Positions 7,426 to 18,520 of a stretch of 64,000 bases of DNA are shown in pieces. The stretch is taken from positions 2,604,001 to 2,668,000 of the forward strand of contig NZ_CP108474.1 in NCBI RefSeq assembly GCF_036226445.1. Reading direction: 5' to 3'. Made by a program: the position numbers and the translations under genes. This DNA is from Streptomyces sp. NBC_01255 (GTDB lineage Bacteria > Actinomycetota > Actinomycetes > Streptomycetales > Streptomycetaceae). The notes beneath the pieces were generated by a model that was given only the letters and a program-made list of their open reading frames with translations, was not told the origin of the DNA and did not search any database. Within the stretch, counting starts at the first letter, position 1. Each line of letters begins with the position of its first letter.

Positions 7426-8307
7426 ATGACCGTGCTGCCGATCCACCACCGCACCGCCACCGTCCGCGGCCACGAGATCGCCTACCGCGAGGCCGGGCCG
7501 GCCGACGCCCCGGTCCTGCTCCTGCTGCACGGCTTCCCCACCAGCTCGCACATGTTCCGCGATCTGATCCCGCTGCTCGCCGACGACTACCGGCTGATCG
7601 CCCCCGACCACCTGGGCTTCGGCCGCAGCGCGGCCCCCTCCGCCGCCGACTTCGACTACACGTTTGCCGAACTGGCAGCGCTCACCGACGAGTTCACCCA
7701 GACCCTGGGCCTGGACCGGTACGCCCTCTACATCCAGGACTACGGCTCCCCCATCGGCCTGCGCCTCGCGCTCGCCCACCCCGAGCGCGTCACCGCGATC
7801 ATCAGCCAGAACGGCAACGCCTACGACGAGGGCCTCGGCGCCGAGGCCTGGGCCCCGGTCCTCGCGCTCATCGAGAACCGCACCCCCGAGACGGAGGAGC
7901 CGGTCCGCGGCATCCGCTCCCTCGACGGCATCAAGTGGCAGTACGAGACCGGCGTCCCCGCCGAGTACCGCGACCTGCTCAGCCCCGACGCCTGGCACCA
8001 CGACGCCACCCTCATGGCCCGCGAAGGCCAGGACGAGATCCAGCTCGGCCTGATCGCCGACTACGGCTCCAACTTCGCCCTCTACCCCGCCTTCCAGGAG
8101 TACTTCCGCACCTCCCGGGTCCCCCTCCTCGCGGTCTGGGGCGAGGGCGACCAGGTCTTCGTCCCGGCGGGCGCCGAAGCCTTCCGCCGCGACCTCCCGG
8201 ACGCGGAGATCCACCTGCTCCCCACGGGCCACTTCGCCCTGGAGACCCACGCGCCGGCGATCGCGGGGCTCATCGGCGACTTCCTCAAGCGCCGCGCCGG
8301 GGAATGA
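7426..8307 (+). CDS. alpha/beta hydrolase, haloalkane dehalogenase/epoxide hydrolase type
   Basis: A 293-residue alpha/beta-hydrolase. The oxyanion region is 'LLLLHGFPTSSHMFRDLIP' and is followed by 'LIAPDHLGFGRS'. The nucleophile elbow reads 'YIQDYGSPIG', placing Asp rather than Ser at the nucleophile position, as in haloalkane dehalogenases and epoxide hydrolases. The catalytic His is in 'LLPTGHFALETH'. It probably hydrolyses an ester, epoxide or halide through a covalent aspartyl intermediate; the substrate is unknown. It starts right at the right arm of the 12-bp inverted repeat and is divergent from the AAC(2')-like gene. Confidence 0.85.
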   Translation: MTVLPIHHRTATVRGHEIAYREAGPADAPVLLLLHGFPTSSHMFRDLIPLLADDYRLIAPDHLGFGRSAAPSAADFDYTFAELAALTDEFTQTLGLDRYALYIQDYGSPIGLRLALAHPERVTAIISQNGNAYDEGLGAEAWAPVLALIENRTPETEEPVRGIRSLDGIKWQYETGVPAEYRDLLSPDAWHHDATLMAREGQDEIQLGLIADYGSNFALYPAFQEYFRTSRVPLLAVWGEGDQVFVPAGAEAFRRDLPDAEIHLLPTGHFALETHAPAIAGLIGDFLKRRAGE

Positions 8308-8309
8308 GA

Positions 8310-8350
8310 ACCGCCCCCGTCCTCAATTGGGGGTAGAGGAGGGGGGCGGT
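8310..8350. terminator. bidirectional terminator hairpin
   Basis: ACCGCCCCCGTCCTC at 8310-8324 pairs with GAGGAGGGGGGCGGT at 8336-8350 with one mismatch in 15. It starts three bases after the hydrolase stop and lies 35 bases from the stop of the convergent P5C dehydrogenase gene. It lacks a strong U tract on either side, as is usual in high-GC actinobacteria. Confidence 0.75.
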
Positions 8351-8385
8351 GTCAGGGGCGGGCCTCGGCGAGGCCCGGAGGGGCG

Positions 8386-10017
8386 TCAGCCCATGTGCGG
8401 GTAGCCGTACTCGGTCGGCGGAACCAGCGTCTCCTTGATGGCGCGGGTCAGCGTCCAGCGCATCAGGTTCTGCGGGGCACCGGCCTTGTCGTTCGTACCC
8501 GAGGCACGGCCGCCGCCGAAGGGCTGCTGGCCGACGACGGCGCCGGTCGACTTGTCGTTGATGTAGAAGTTGCCCGCGGCGAAGCGCAGCTTCTCCATCG
8601 TGTACGCGGCGGCCGCACGGTCACCGGAGATGACCGCGCCGGTGAGGGCGTAGTCCGAGACCGACTCCATCTGGGTCAGCATCTCGTCGTACTTCTCGTC
8701 CTCGTAGACGTGGATCGCGAGGATCGGGCCGAAGTACTCGGCCTTGAAGACCTCGTTCTCCGGGTCGGTGCACGCGATGACGGTCGGCCGGACGAAGTAG
8801 CCCACCGAGTCGTCGTACGTGCCACCGGCGACGATCGTGCAGGTCGGGTCGGCCGCGGCACGGTCGATCGCGGCCTTGTTCTTGGCGAACGAGCGCTCGT
8901 CGATGACGGCGCCGATGAAGTTCGACAGGTCGGTGACGTCACCCATGGTGATGCCGTCGACCTCGGCCGCGAACTCCTCCTTGAAGCCGTCGTTCCAGAT
9001 GGAGGCCGGGACGTACGCACGCGAGGACGCGGAGCACTTCTGGCCCTGGAACTCGAAGGAGCCACGGGTCAGCGCGGTCTTCAGGATGGCGCGGTCGGCG
9101 CTGGGGTGCGCGACGACGAAGTCCTTGCCGCCGGTCTCGCCGACGATCCGCGGGTACGAGCGGTACTTCTCGATGTTGGTGCCGACCGTCTTCCACAGGT
9201 GCTGGAAGGTCTTGGTCGAACCGGTGAAGTGGATACCGGCAAGGTCGGGGTGGTTCAGGGCCACCTCGGAGACGGCGATGCCGTCGCCGGTCACCAGGTT
9301 GATGACGCCCTTCGGCAGGCCGGCCTCCTCCAGGAGCTCCATGAGGAGCACGGCGGAGTGCGTCTGCGTCGGGGACGGCTTCCAGACCACCACGTTGCCC
9401 ATGAGGGCGGGGGCGGTGGGCAGGTTGCCCGCGATGGCCGTGAAGTTGAACGGCGTGATCGCGTAGACGAAGCCCTCCAGCGGGCGGTGGTCCAGACGGT
9501 TCCACACACCCGGGGAGTTGGCCGGCGGCTGCTCGGCCAGGATCTGGCGGGCGTACGCCACGTTGAAGCGCCAGAAGTCGACGAGCTCGCACGGGGTGTC
9601 GATCTCGGCCTGCTGGGCGGTCTTCGACTGGCCGAGCATGGTGGACGCGGCCAGCGTCTCGCGCCACGGGCCGGCGAGCAGCTCGGCGGCGCGCAGGATG
9701 ATCGCGGCGCGGTCGTCGAAGGCCATCGCGCGCCAGGCCGGAGCCGCGGCGAGGGCCGCGTCGACGGCGTCCTGGGCGTCCTGCGTGGTGGCGCCGCGGA
9801 AGGTGCCGATGACAGCCTGGTGGTTGTGCGGCTGGACGACCTTGAACTCCTCGCCGCCGCCGAGGCGCTTCACGCCGCCGATGGTCATCGGCAGCTCGCG
9901 CGGGTTCTCGGCCAGCTCCTTGAGCTTGGTCTCGAGGCGGGAGCGCTCGGCGGAGCCGGGGGCGTAGCTGTGCACCGGCTCGTTGACCGGAGCGGGGACC
10001 TGGGTGACAGCGTCCAT
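8386..10017 (-). CDS. pruA: L-glutamate gamma-semialdehyde (P5C) dehydrogenase
   Basis: This 543-residue aldehyde dehydrogenase oxidises glutamate semialdehyde, in equilibrium with pyrroline-5-carboxylate, to glutamate with NAD+, the second step of proline catabolism. The catalytic Cys is in 'FEFQGQKCSASSRAYVP', the general base Glu in 'IVGETGGKDFVV', and cofactor contacts in 'VVWKPSPTQTHSA'. The C-terminal 'PFGGGRASGTNDKAG' is characteristic of the P5CDH group. It lies 33 bases downstream of proline dehydrogenase on the same strand, so the two form an operon doing the full proline-to-glutamate conversion as separate enzymes. Confidence 0.95.
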   Translation of the reverse strand: MDAVTQVPAPVNEPVHSYAPGSAERSRLETKLKELAENPRELPMTIGGVKRLGGGEEFKVVQPHNHQAVIGTFRGATTQDAQDAVDAALAAAPAWRAMAFDDRAAIILRAAELLAGPWRETLAASTMLGQSKTAQQAEIDTPCELVDFWRFNVAYARQILAEQPPANSPGVWNRLDHRPLEGFVYAITPFNFTAIAGNLPTAPALMGNVVVWKPSPTQTHSAVLLMELLEEAGLPKGVINLVTGDGIAVSEVALNHPDLAGIHFTGSTKTFQHLWKTVGTNIEKYRSYPRIVGETGGKDFVVAHPSADRAILKTALTRGSFEFQGQKCSASSRAYVPASIWNDGFKEEFAAEVDGITMGDVTDLSNFIGAVIDERSFAKNKAAIDRAAADPTCTIVAGGTYDDSVGYFVRPTVIACTDPENEVFKAEYFGPILAIHVYEDEKYDEMLTQMESVSDYALTGAVISGDRAAAAYTMEKLRFAAGNFYINDKSTGAVVGQQPFGGGRASGTNDKAGAPQNLMRWTLTRAIKETLVPPTEYGYPHMG

Positions 10018-10050
10018 GAGTCGCAGTACTCCTTGTGAGAGGTGGTGGGC

Positions 10051-10977
10051 TCAGCCCTTGGTGAGGATGGAGCGGACGAAGAACAGCAGGTTGGCCGGCT
10101 TCTCCGCGAGACGGCGCATGAAGTAGCCGTACCAGTCGGTGCCGTAGGCGGTGTACACGCGCATGCGGTGGCCCTCGGCGGCGAGACGGTTCTGCTCCTC
10201 GCTGCGGATGCCGTACAGCATCTGGAACTCGTACTCGTCCAGCTTGCGCCCGGCGCGGCGGGCCAGCTCCTGGCCGATGGAGATCAGGCGCGGGTCGTGG
10301 GAGCCGATCATCGGGTAGCCCTCGCCGTCCATCAGGATCTTCATGATCCGGACGTACGCCTTGTCGATCTCGGGCTTGTCCTGGATGGCGACGGAGGCGG
10401 GCTCCTTGTAGGCGCCCTTCACGATCCGGACGCGCGAGCCGTTGTCCGCGAGGCGGCGGGCGTCGTCCTCGGTGCGGAAGAGGTACGCCTGGATGACGCA
10501 GCCGGTCTGCGGGAACTTCTTCCGCAGCTCGTCGTGGATGGCGAACATCGAGTCGAGGGTCGTGTGGTCCTCGGCGTCCAGGGTGACGGTGGTGCCGATC
10601 TCGGCGGCGGCCTCGACGACCGGGCGGACGTTCGCGAGGGCGAGCTCGTGGCCGCCCTCCAGGGACTGGCCGAACATCGACAGCTTGACGGACATCTCGG
10701 CGCGGGCGCCGAGGCCCAGCTCCTTGAGACGGCCGATGAGCTCCAGGTAGGCGTCCCGGGCGGCGTAGGACTGCTCGACGGTGGTGATGTCCTCACCGAC
10801 GACGTCGAGGGTGACCTCCAGGCCGCGGTCGCTCAGCTCCTGGACGATCGGGACGACGTCGCCGACCGACTCACCGGCTATGAAGCGGGCGACGACCTGC
10901 TTGGTCCCGGGGGCGGCCGACACGAGACGGCGCATCTTGTCGCTGCGCGACGCGGCGAGAATCACGGGACCCAGCAC
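10051..10977 (-). CDS. proline dehydrogenase
   Basis: This 308-residue FAD-dependent enzyme oxidises proline to pyrroline-5-carboxylate and passes electrons to the respiratory chain. The TIM-barrel motifs include '[16 protein letters not shown]'-like '[20 protein letters not shown]' and the C-terminal '[20 protein letters not shown]', the conserved substrate and FAD helix of monofunctional PRODH. I chose the GTG at 10977, preceded by GGAGG at six bases, because '[13 protein letters not shown]' is the usual streptomycete N terminus. An upstream extension to 11049 has no support. The gene is operonic with pruA and divergent from the PucR-type regulator. Confidence 0.93.
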   Translation of the reverse strand: MLGPVILAASRSDKMRRLVSAAPGTKQVVARFIAGESVGDVVPIVQELSDRGLEVTLDVVGEDITTVEQSYAARDAYLELIGRLKELGLGARAEMSVKLSMFGQSLEGGHELALANVRPVVEAAAEIGTTVTLDAEDHTTLDSMFAIHDELRKKFPQTGCVIQAYLFRTEDDARRLADNGSRVRIVKGAYKEPASVAIQDKPEIDKAYVRIMKILMDGEGYPMIGSHDPRLISIGQELARRAGRKLDEYEFQMLYGIRSEEQNRLAAEGHRMRVYTAYGTDWYGYFMRRLAEKPANLLFFVRSILTKG

Positions 10978-11161
10978 GGGGCACCTCCAGAAGGACAGGG
11001 TGACGAATAGTGCTGTACCCGGTCTTTCGCAAGAAACCGGTAACAGCACGGAGAACCACCGTGAAACCTATGGATCGCTCCGATCCTCTGCCATCGACAG
11101 CTGTCACGCATCCGTGCGCGGCATCTCATACACATGTCTGAAGGGGTGCGAGAATGGCGCT

Positions 11162-12274
11162 GTGAAGGGCGATTACCAAGAACTGGTCGACGAGATCTCC
11201 GCGCTCCTGGGCGCCCCTGCGACACTGGAGAACCGCGATTTCGGGCTGATCGCCTTCGGGGCGCACGACAGCGACGACGACGCGGCGATGGACCCCGTCC
11301 GTACGCGATCGATCCTGACCCGGAAGTCGACCCCGGCGGTCCGCGCCTGGTTCGAGGGCTTCGGCATCACCCGGGCGACGGGCCCGGTCCGCATCCCGGC
11401 CGCCCCGGACGCCGGAGTGTTCCGGGACCGGATCTGCCTCCCCGTACGTCATCGGGGCGTCGTCCTCGGATACGTCTGGCTCCTGGACGCCGAGCCCGGC
11501 CCCGCGCCCGCCCAGCTCGCGGCCGCGATGGAGGTCGCCACCCGGATCGGCGGGCTCCTCGCCGACGAGGAGCGCGCGGACTCCGACCTCTCCCGCGAGT
11601 TCGTCGCGGTCCTGACCGCCGGGCGCGGCTGGCAGAGCGACATGGCCGTCGCGGCGCTCCGGGCGGCCCTGGGCCCCAGCGCGGACGGTCTGCACACCGT
11701 CGTCTGCGTGACCCCCTGGCAGGGCGACGCCCCGTCGATCCGGGCGGTCCCCGGCGCGGCGGCGGTCGCCACGCTCCCGGAGGGCGAGTCCCTCGCCGTT
11801 CTCGTACGGCTGCGCACGGCCGAGGACCTCTCCCCCGCCCACACGGCCGCGGACCGGCTGCGCGCCGCCGCACCGGCCGGCATCGCCACGCCCCGCCGGG
11901 GTCTCACGGAGCTTCCGGCGGCCTGGCGCGAAGCCAGCACGGCGGCCCGCGCCGCCACGGCACAGCCGACGCTCGGCCCGGTCGCGGAGTGGGCCGGGAT
12001 CGGCCCGTACCGCCTGCTCGCGGCGCTCTACCACCCCGAGATCGACCCCGCCGTCGCGCCGCTGCTCGCCCCCGCCCACGCCGAACTGGCGCGCACGGCC
12101 GAGGTGTTCCTCGACAACGCGGGCCAGGCGGGCCGCACGGCGGCGGCCCTGGGCATCCACCGGCAGACCCTCTACTACCGGCTGTCCCGGGTCGAACAGC
12201 TCACGGGCCTGGACCTGGACGACGGCGAGGACCGGCTGCTGCTCCACATGTCCCTGAAGTCCGCGAAGCTGTAG
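11162..12274 (+). CDS. PucR-family regulator, probable proline utilisation activator
   Basis: A 370-residue regulator of the PucR/CdaR class. The C terminus has the PucR-type helix-turn-helix in '[20 protein letters not shown]' and '[19 protein letters not shown]'. The N-terminal part is a GAF-like sensor domain ('[19 protein letters not shown]'). The GTG at 11162 is chosen because '[17 protein letters not shown]' is where coding bias begins; no strong ribosome binding site is present, so it may be leaderless. It diverges from the proline dehydrogenase-pruA operon, separated by about 185 bases. PucR-type proteins beside proline catabolic genes in actinobacteria activate them with proline; that is inferred here. 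Confidence 0.87.
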   Translation: MKGDYQELVDEISALLGAPATLENRDFGLIAFGAHDSDDDAAMDPVRTRSILTRKSTPAVRAWFEGFGITRATGPVRIPAAPDAGVFRDRICLPVRHRGVVLGYVWLLDAEPGPAPAQLAAAMEVATRIGGLLADEERADSDLSREFVAVLTAGRGWQSDMAVAALRAALGPSADGLHTVVCVTPWQGDAPSIRAVPGAAAVATLPEGESLAVLVRLRTAEDLSPAHTAADRLRAAAPAGIATPRRGLTELPAAWREASTAARAATAQPTLGPVAEWAGIGPYRLLAALYHPEIDPAVAPLLAPAHAELARTAEVFLDNAGQAGRTAAALGIHRQTLYYRLSRVEQLTGLDLDDGEDRLLLHMSLKSAKL

Positions 12275-12289
12275 GCCCCTGACGGGAAC

Positions 12290-12871
12290 TCAGTCCCGCT
12301 CCCCCATCAGGACCTTGAGCCCCTCCGTGAGGTCCTCCGCGCTCGGCGCGGTCTCCGGGTCGACCATCCACTGGATCATCACGCCGGTGGCGAGGGCCTG
12401 GCAGAGCAGTCCGGCGACCCGGGCCTTCTCCGGGTCGGCCTCCGGGTCGATGCCGAGGAAGCCCTCGGCCATGCCGAGGCGCCCCTCCCGCTGGGGCTCC
12501 TTGATGGCGTCGCGCAGCTTCTCGTCGTCGTCGAGCCGCGTGACGATCTCGGTCTGGAGCTTCCAGACGGGCCGGCTGGCCTCGGCCGCCCCGATCACCT
12601 GCTCCCAGACGGCGTGGAAGCGCGCGTACGGGTCGGCCGGCAGCTCCCGCTTGTCCTCGCCGGTGCCCGCGGGGCCGACCTGATGGCCCCACTCCTCGGT
12701 GAGGGCCAGGAAGGCCTGCTGGAGCAGGGCGTCCTTGGAGCCGTAGTGGTAGCCGATGGAGGCGAGGTTGGTGCCCGAGGCGGCGACGATGTCGCGGGCC
12801 GTGGTGCGCCCGTACCCCTTCTCCAGGAGGCAGCGCTTGGCACCGTCGAGCAGGTCTTCCTTGTGTCCCAT
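12290..12871 (-). CDS. TetR/AcrR-family transcriptional regulator
   Basis: A 193-residue TetR-type repressor. The DNA-binding helices are in 'AKRCLLEKGYGRTTARDIVA' and 'SGTNLASIGYHYGSKDALL', with the standard YxxxGSKxxL end of the TetR helix-turn-helix. The ligand domain follows with no named subfamily. The ATG at 12871 lies 10 bases from a 51-base palindrome (12881-12931) that is the likely operator. No transporter or enzyme gene is adjacent in the same transcript, so its target is either itself or located elsewhere. Convergent with the PucR-type gene, 15 bases apart. Confidence 0.92.
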   Translation of the reverse strand: MGHKEDLLDGAKRCLLEKGYGRTTARDIVAASGTNLASIGYHYGSKDALLQQAFLALTEEWGHQVGPAGTGEDKRELPADPYARFHAVWEQVIGAAEASRPVWKLQTEIVTRLDDDEKLRDAIKEPQREGRLGMAEGFLGIDPEADPEKARVAGLLCQALATGVMIQWMVDPETAPSAEDLTEGLKVLMGERD

Positions 12872-12880
12872 GACAGCACT

Positions 12881-12931
12881 GTACCCGGCCTCTAGACAAT
12901 CGTGTAAGACGAATGTCTAGAAACCGGGTAC
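12881..12931. promoter_or_regulatory. 51-bp extended palindrome, probable TetR operator
   Basis: Two 22-base arms with 19 matching positions flank a seven-base spacer. The outer parts are GTACCCGG (12881-12888) and CCGGGTAC (12924-12931). The inner parts are TCTAGACAATCG (12891-12902) and CGAATGTCTAGA (12910-12921). The AT-rich inner half has the size of a TetR dimer-of-dimers site and lies over the expected promoter of the TetR gene. The outer GC arms could also fold as RNA, so termination of serA transcripts, whose stop is 29 bases away, is a second possibility. Confidence 0.65.
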
Positions 12932-12959
12932 GCGTACGTGTGTACGGAGGGGCTTCGCG

Positions 12960-14549
12960 TCAGATCAGGTTGACCGAGCGGGCCGAGGCGGCGCCGATCT
13001 CCTCGGCGATCTCCGCCAGGACGGCCGCCGGCAGCGTGTCGTCCACGGTGAGGACGACGAGCGCCTCGCCACCCTCCTCCGCGCGGGAGACCTGCATGCC
13101 CGCGATGTTCAGACCGGCCTCGCCGAGGATCCGGCCGACGGTGCCGACGACACCGGGGCGGTCCTCGTAGCGCAGCACGACCATGTGGTCGGCGAGCGCC
13201 AGGTCCACGTCGTAGTCGCCGACCGCGACGAGCTTCTGGAGGTGCTTGGGGCCCGCCAGCGTGCCGGAGACCGCGACCTCCTCGCCGTTCGCCAGCGTGC
13301 CGCGCACGGTGACGACGTTGCGGTGGTCGGGCGACTCGGAGCTCGTCGTCAGACGGACCTCGACACCGCGCTCCTGCGCGAACAGCGGGGCGTTGACGTA
13401 CGACACGGTCTCGTCGACCACGTCCTCGAACACGCCCTTGAGCGCGGAGAGTTCGAGCACCTTCACGTCGTGCTGGGTGATCTCGCCGTAGACCTCGACG
13501 TCGAGACGGGCCGCGACCTCGCCCGCGAGGGCGGTGAAGATCCGGCCGAGCTTCTCGGCGAGCGGCAGACCCGGCTTCACGTCCTCGGCGATGACACCGC
13601 CCTGGACGTTGACCGCGTCCGGGACCAGCTCGCCCGCGAGCGCCAGGCGCACCGACTTGGCGACCGCGACGCCGGCCTTCTCCTGGGCCTCGTCCGTGGA
13701 CGCGCCGAGGTGCGGGGTGCAGACGACCTGGTCGAGCTCGAAGAGCGGGGAGTCCGTGCAGGGCTCCTTCGCGTACACGTCGAGGCCCGCGCCGGCGACC
13801 CGGCCCTCCTTGAGGGCGGTGTAGAGCGCCGCCTCGTCCACGATCCCGCCGCGCGCGGCGTTGACGATCCGGACGGAGGGCTTGACCTTGTGCAGCGCCT
13901 CGTCACCGATGAGACCGAGGGTCTCCGGGGTCTTCGGCAGGTGGACGGTGATGAAGTCCGCGACCTCCAGGAGCTCGTCCAGGGCCAGCAGCTTCACCCC
14001 CATCTGGGCGGCGCGGGCCGGCTGCACGTAGGGGTCGTACGCGACGATCTTCATGCCGAAGGCGGACATGCGCTGGGCGACCAGGACGCCGATGCGGCCG
14101 AGGCCGACGACACCGAGGGTCTTCTCGCTCAGCTCGACGCCGGTGTACTTGTTGCGCTTCCACTCGCCGTTCTTCAGCGCGGTGTTGGCCTGCGGGATGT
14201 TGCGCGCGGTGGCGACCAGCAGACCGCACGCGAGCTCGGCGGCGGTGACGATGTTCGAGGTCGGGGCGTTGACGACCATCACGCCGGCCTTGGTGGCGGC
14301 GGAGACGTCGACGTTGTCCAGACCGACACCGGCACGGGCGACGACCCGGAGCTTCTTCGCGGCGGCAATGGCCTCGGCGTCGACCTTGGTCGCGGAACGG
14401 ACCAGGATCGCGTCCACATCGGCGATGGCGGGGATCAGCTCGGCGCGGTCGGCGCCGTTGCAGTGCCGGATCTCGAAGTCCGGGCCCAGCGCGTCGACGG
14501 TGGCGGGCGACAGCTCTTCAGCGATGAGTACGACAGGTTTCGAGCTCAC
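12960..14549 (-). CDS. serA: D-3-phosphoglycerate dehydrogenase
   Basis: This 529-residue enzyme oxidises 3-phosphoglycerate to 3-phosphohydroxypyruvate, the first step of serine synthesis. The N-terminal substrate and NAD domains carry 'GVVGLGRIGVLVAQ', the catalytic Arg in 'NAARGGIVDEAAL', the Glu in 'AGAGLDVYAKEP' and the His in 'VCTPHLGAST'. The C-terminal third contains the intervening domain of long-form actinobacterial PGDH and a final ACT domain (about residue 455 to the end, 'MVVLRYEDRPGVVGTVGRIL') that mediates serine feedback. The GTG at 14549 with GAGG upstream gives the family length. It lies downstream of ilvC beyond a terminator hairpin. Confidence 0.96.
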   Translation of the reverse strand: MSSKPVVLIAEELSPATVDALGPDFEIRHCNGADRAELIPAIADVDAILVRSATKVDAEAIAAAKKLRVVARAGVGLDNVDVSAATKAGVMVVNAPTSNIVTAAELACGLLVATARNIPQANTALKNGEWKRNKYTGVELSEKTLGVVGLGRIGVLVAQRMSAFGMKIVAYDPYVQPARAAQMGVKLLALDELLEVADFITVHLPKTPETLGLIGDEALHKVKPSVRIVNAARGGIVDEAALYTALKEGRVAGAGLDVYAKEPCTDSPLFELDQVVCTPHLGASTDEAQEKAGVAVAKSVRLALAGELVPDAVNVQGGVIAEDVKPGLPLAEKLGRIFTALAGEVAARLDVEVYGEITQHDVKVLELSALKGVFEDVVDETVSYVNAPLFAQERGVEVRLTTSSESPDHRNVVTVRGTLANGEEVAVSGTLAGPKHLQKLVAVGDYDVDLALADHMVVLRYEDRPGVVGTVGRILGEAGLNIAGMQVSRAEEGGEALVVLTVDDTLPAAVLAEIAEEIGAASARSVNLI

Positions 14550-14749
14550 GTGAGTCCTCACAGATCCAGTGCGGACGGCCGTCCCGACGGCCGCAGGCGG
14601 TGGAGGGGGCTTGCCGCGTGAAAGCGCACGACGCTGTGGGCCTGACGCGTATGTTGTTGAGAAGTGTAGTGGTGCATCGGCGCAGCTCATACGCCTTGGT
14701 GGAAGGATCACCCGTCCGTGGTTGGACGAGGTGTCCAACGATGCGGGAA

Positions 14750-14774
14750 GGGGCCGGACACAGTGTCCGGCCCC
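14750..14774 (-). terminator. terminator after ilvC
   Basis: GGGGCCGGACA at 14750-14760 and TGTCCGGCCCC at 14764-14774 form a perfect 11-base stem with a three-base loop, 13 bases past the ilvC stop on the minus strand. It separates the ilvBNC transcript from serA and so suggests serA has its own promoter in the 14550-14749 interval. Confidence 0.75.
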
Positions 14775-14786
14775 CTCCCTGAAGGC

Positions 14787-16435
<1,649 letters not shown>

Positions 16436-16466
16436 GTCTGGGTCTCTTCCTTTTCGCTCTTCGCTA

Positions 16467-18311
16467 TCAGTCGTCTTCGCCGTCGCCGAAGTCGGGGCGC
16501 ACGCCCCGCGCGGCCATGACCTCGTCGTTCGAGGTGCCCGCGGCGACCATCGGCCAGACCTGGGCGTCCTCGTGGACGATGAAGTCGACGACGACCGGAC
16601 GGTCGTTGATGGCGTTCGCCTCGGCGATGACCTTGTCCAGGTCCGCCGGGTCCTCACAGCGCAGGGCGACACAGCCCATGGCCTCGGAGAGCTTGACGAA
16701 GTCGGGGACGCGGGTGCCCTTGTTCGCCTGGACGTCGTCCGGGCCGGAGTGCAGGACCGTGTTGGAGTAGCGCTGGTTGTAGAACAGGGTCTGCCACTGG
16801 CGGACCATGCCGAGGGCGCCGTTGTTGATGATGGCGACCTTGATCGGGATGTTGTTCAGCGCGCAGGTGGTGAGTTCCTGATTGGTCATCTGGAAGCAGC
16901 CGTCGCCGTCGACCGCCCAGACCGTGCGGTCCGGCATGCCGGCCTTGGCGCCCATCGCGGCGGGGACCGCGTATCCCATCGTCCCGAGGCCGCCGGAGTT
17001 CAGCCAGGTGGCCGGCTGCTCGTAGTCGATGAAGTGGGCGGCCCACATCTGGTGCTGGCCGACGCCCGCGGTGAAGATCGTGCCCTCGGGGGCGAGCGCG
17101 CCGATGCGCTGGATGACCTGCTGCGGCGAGAGGCTGCCGTCCTCCGGCAGGTCGTAGCCGAGCGGGTAGGTCTCGCGCCAGCGGCTCAGGTCGCTCCACC
17201 AGGCGGTGTAGTCGCCCTTGTTGCCCTCGCTGTGCTCGGCCTGGACGGCCTGGACCAGGTCGGCGATGACCTCGCGGGCGTCACCGACGATCGGCACGTC
17301 GGCGGCGCGGTTCTTGCCGATCTCGGCCGGGTCGATGTCCGCGTGGACGATCTTGGCGTACGGGGCGAAGCTGTCGAGCTTGCCGGTGACGCGGTCGTCG
17401 AAGCGGGCGCCGAGGGCGACGATCAGGTCGGCCTTCTGGAGCGCGGTGACGGCGGTGACCGCGCCGTGCATGCCCGGCATGCCGACGTGCAGCGGGTGGC
17501 TGTCGGGGAAGGCGCCGAGGGCCATCAGGGTGGTGGTGACCGGGGCGCCGGTGAGCTCGGCAAGGATCTTCAGCTCGGCGGTGGCGCCGGCCTTGATGAC
17601 GCCGCCGCCGACGTACAGGACGGGCCGCTTGGCGGCGGAGATCAGCTTCGCGGCCTCGCGGATCTGCTTGGCGTGCGGCTTGGTCACCGGGCGGTAGCCG
17701 GGCAGGTCGGTCTGCGGCGGCCAGCTGAAGGTGGTCTTCGCCTGGAGGGCGTCCTTCGCGATGTCGACCAGGACCGGGCCGGGGCGGCCGGAGGAGGCGA
17801 TGTGGAAGGCCTCGGCGATCGTCCGCGGGATGTCCTCGGCCTTGGTGACCAGGAAGTTGTGCTTGGTGATCGGCATCGTGATGCCGCAGATGTCCGCCTC
17901 CTGGAAGGCGTCCGTGCCGATGGCCTTCGAGGCGACCTGGCCGGTGATCGCGACGAGGGGGACGGAGTCCATGTGCGCGTCGGCGATCGGGGTGACGAGG
18001 TTGGTCGCACCGGGACCGGAGGTCGCCATGCAGACGCCGACCTTGCCGGTGGCCTGCGCGTAGCCGGTGGCAGCGTGGCCCGCGCCCTGCTCGTGACGGA
18101 CCAGGATGTGGCGCACCTTCTCCGAGTCCATCATCGGGTCGTACGCCGGGAGGATGCAGCCGCCCGGAATGCCGAAGACGGTGTCGGCGCCGACTTCCTC
18201 GAGAGAACGGATGAGGGCCTGCGCGCCCGTGACGTGCTCGACGGTGGTGGCGGGCTGCGCGCCGCCGCGGGGACGCGGCTGCGGATGGTGCCCGGTGGCC
18301 TGGTCGGTCAT
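16467..18311 (-). CDS. ilvB: acetolactate synthase large (catalytic) subunit
   Basis: This 614-residue TPP enzyme condenses pyruvate with pyruvate or 2-oxobutyrate, the first common step of branched-chain amino acid synthesis. The catalytic Glu is in '[20 protein letters not shown]', the FAD/substrate region in '[16 protein letters not shown]', and the TPP-Mg motif in '[16 protein letters not shown]'. Two ATG codons are close (18317 and 18311). I chose 18311, giving GAGAAGAG a normal nine-base spacing. The gene is preceded by a leader peptide and attenuator hairpin, so it is controlled by branched-chain aminoacyl-tRNA supply. Confidence 0.96.
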   Translation of the reverse strand: MTDQATGHHPQPRPRGGAQPATTVEHVTGAQALIRSLEEVGADTVFGIPGGCILPAYDPMMDSEKVRHILVRHEQGAGHAATGYAQATGKVGVCMATSGPGATNLVTPIADAHMDSVPLVAITGQVASKAIGTDAFQEADICGITMPITKHNFLVTKAEDIPRTIAEAFHIASSGRPGPVLVDIAKDALQAKTTFSWPPQTDLPGYRPVTKPHAKQIREAAKLISAAKRPVLYVGGGVIKAGATAELKILAELTGAPVTTTLMALGAFPDSHPLHVGMPGMHGAVTAVTALQKADLIVALGARFDDRVTGKLDSFAPYAKIVHADIDPAEIGKNRAADVPIVGDAREVIADLVQAVQAEHSEGNKGDYTAWWSDLSRWRETYPLGYDLPEDGSLSPQQVIQRIGALAPEGTIFTAGVGQHQMWAAHFIDYEQPATWLNSGGLGTMGYAVPAAMGAKAGMPDRTVWAVDGDGCFQMTNQELTTCALNNIPIKVAIINNGALGMVRQWQTLFYNQRYSNTVLHSGPDDVQANKGTRVPDFVKLSEAMGCVALRCEDPADLDKVIAEANAINDRPVVVDFIVHEDAQVWPMVAAGTSNDEVMAARGVRPDFGDGEDD

Positions 18312-18392
18312 CAGCATCTCTTCTCGAAGCAGAGGGTGTTTGCGAGGCGTTTTGCGAGGGTTTGCGTCGCCCTGGGGGTGATCCAGTGCAAC

Positions 18393-18426
18393 AAAAAACC
18401 CCTCGTGCCGTGAGGCAAGCGAGGGG
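18393..18426 (-). terminator. ilvBNC attenuator terminator
   Basis: On the minus strand CCCCTCG (18426-18420) pairs with CGAGGGG (18405-18399), with an inner TGCC/GGCA stem and a run of six U (18398-18393). It lies 46 bases after the leader peptide stop and 82 bases before ilvB, the arrangement of a ribosome-mediated attenuator: fast translation of the leader allows this hairpin, stalling on it prevents the hairpin. A true U tract is rare in this genome and supports a real intrinsic terminator. Confidence 0.85.
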
Positions 18427-18471
18427 AGCGCGTCGGGTGCTTTCTCAGCCGGGCCTATTGGTGGCCCCGCT

Positions 18472-18513
18472 TCAGCCGACGCGCTTTCCAAGTACGAGAA
18501 TTCGGGTGCGCAT
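18472..18513 (-). CDS. ilvB leader peptide
   Basis: A 13-codon ORF encoding [13 protein letters not shown] and then TGA. It contains a run of Ile-Leu-Val-Leu followed by another Val, all products of the operon it precedes, which is the hallmark of attenuation by branched-chain aminoacyl-tRNA shortage. The putative -10 ends only seven bases before its ATG and no ribosome binding site is visible, so it is probably translated from a leaderless or near-leaderless mRNA. The same peptide is known upstream of ilvB in other streptomycetes (from memory). Confidence 0.85.
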   Translation of the reverse strand: MRTRILVLGKRVG

Positions 18514-18520
18514 GGCACTG

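Noticed and set aside
6766..8307. Idea that the AAC(2')-like gene marks an aminoglycoside biosynthetic cluster
   Set aside because: No sugar, aminotransferase or glycosyltransferase genes of such clusters are near; the neighbours are primary metabolism.
8395..10038. 547-residue plus-strand ORF opposite pruA
   Set aside because: Shadow of the minus-strand pruA gene: Val/Gly/Arg/Asp-rich, no domain, and pruA is unmistakable with its catalytic residues.
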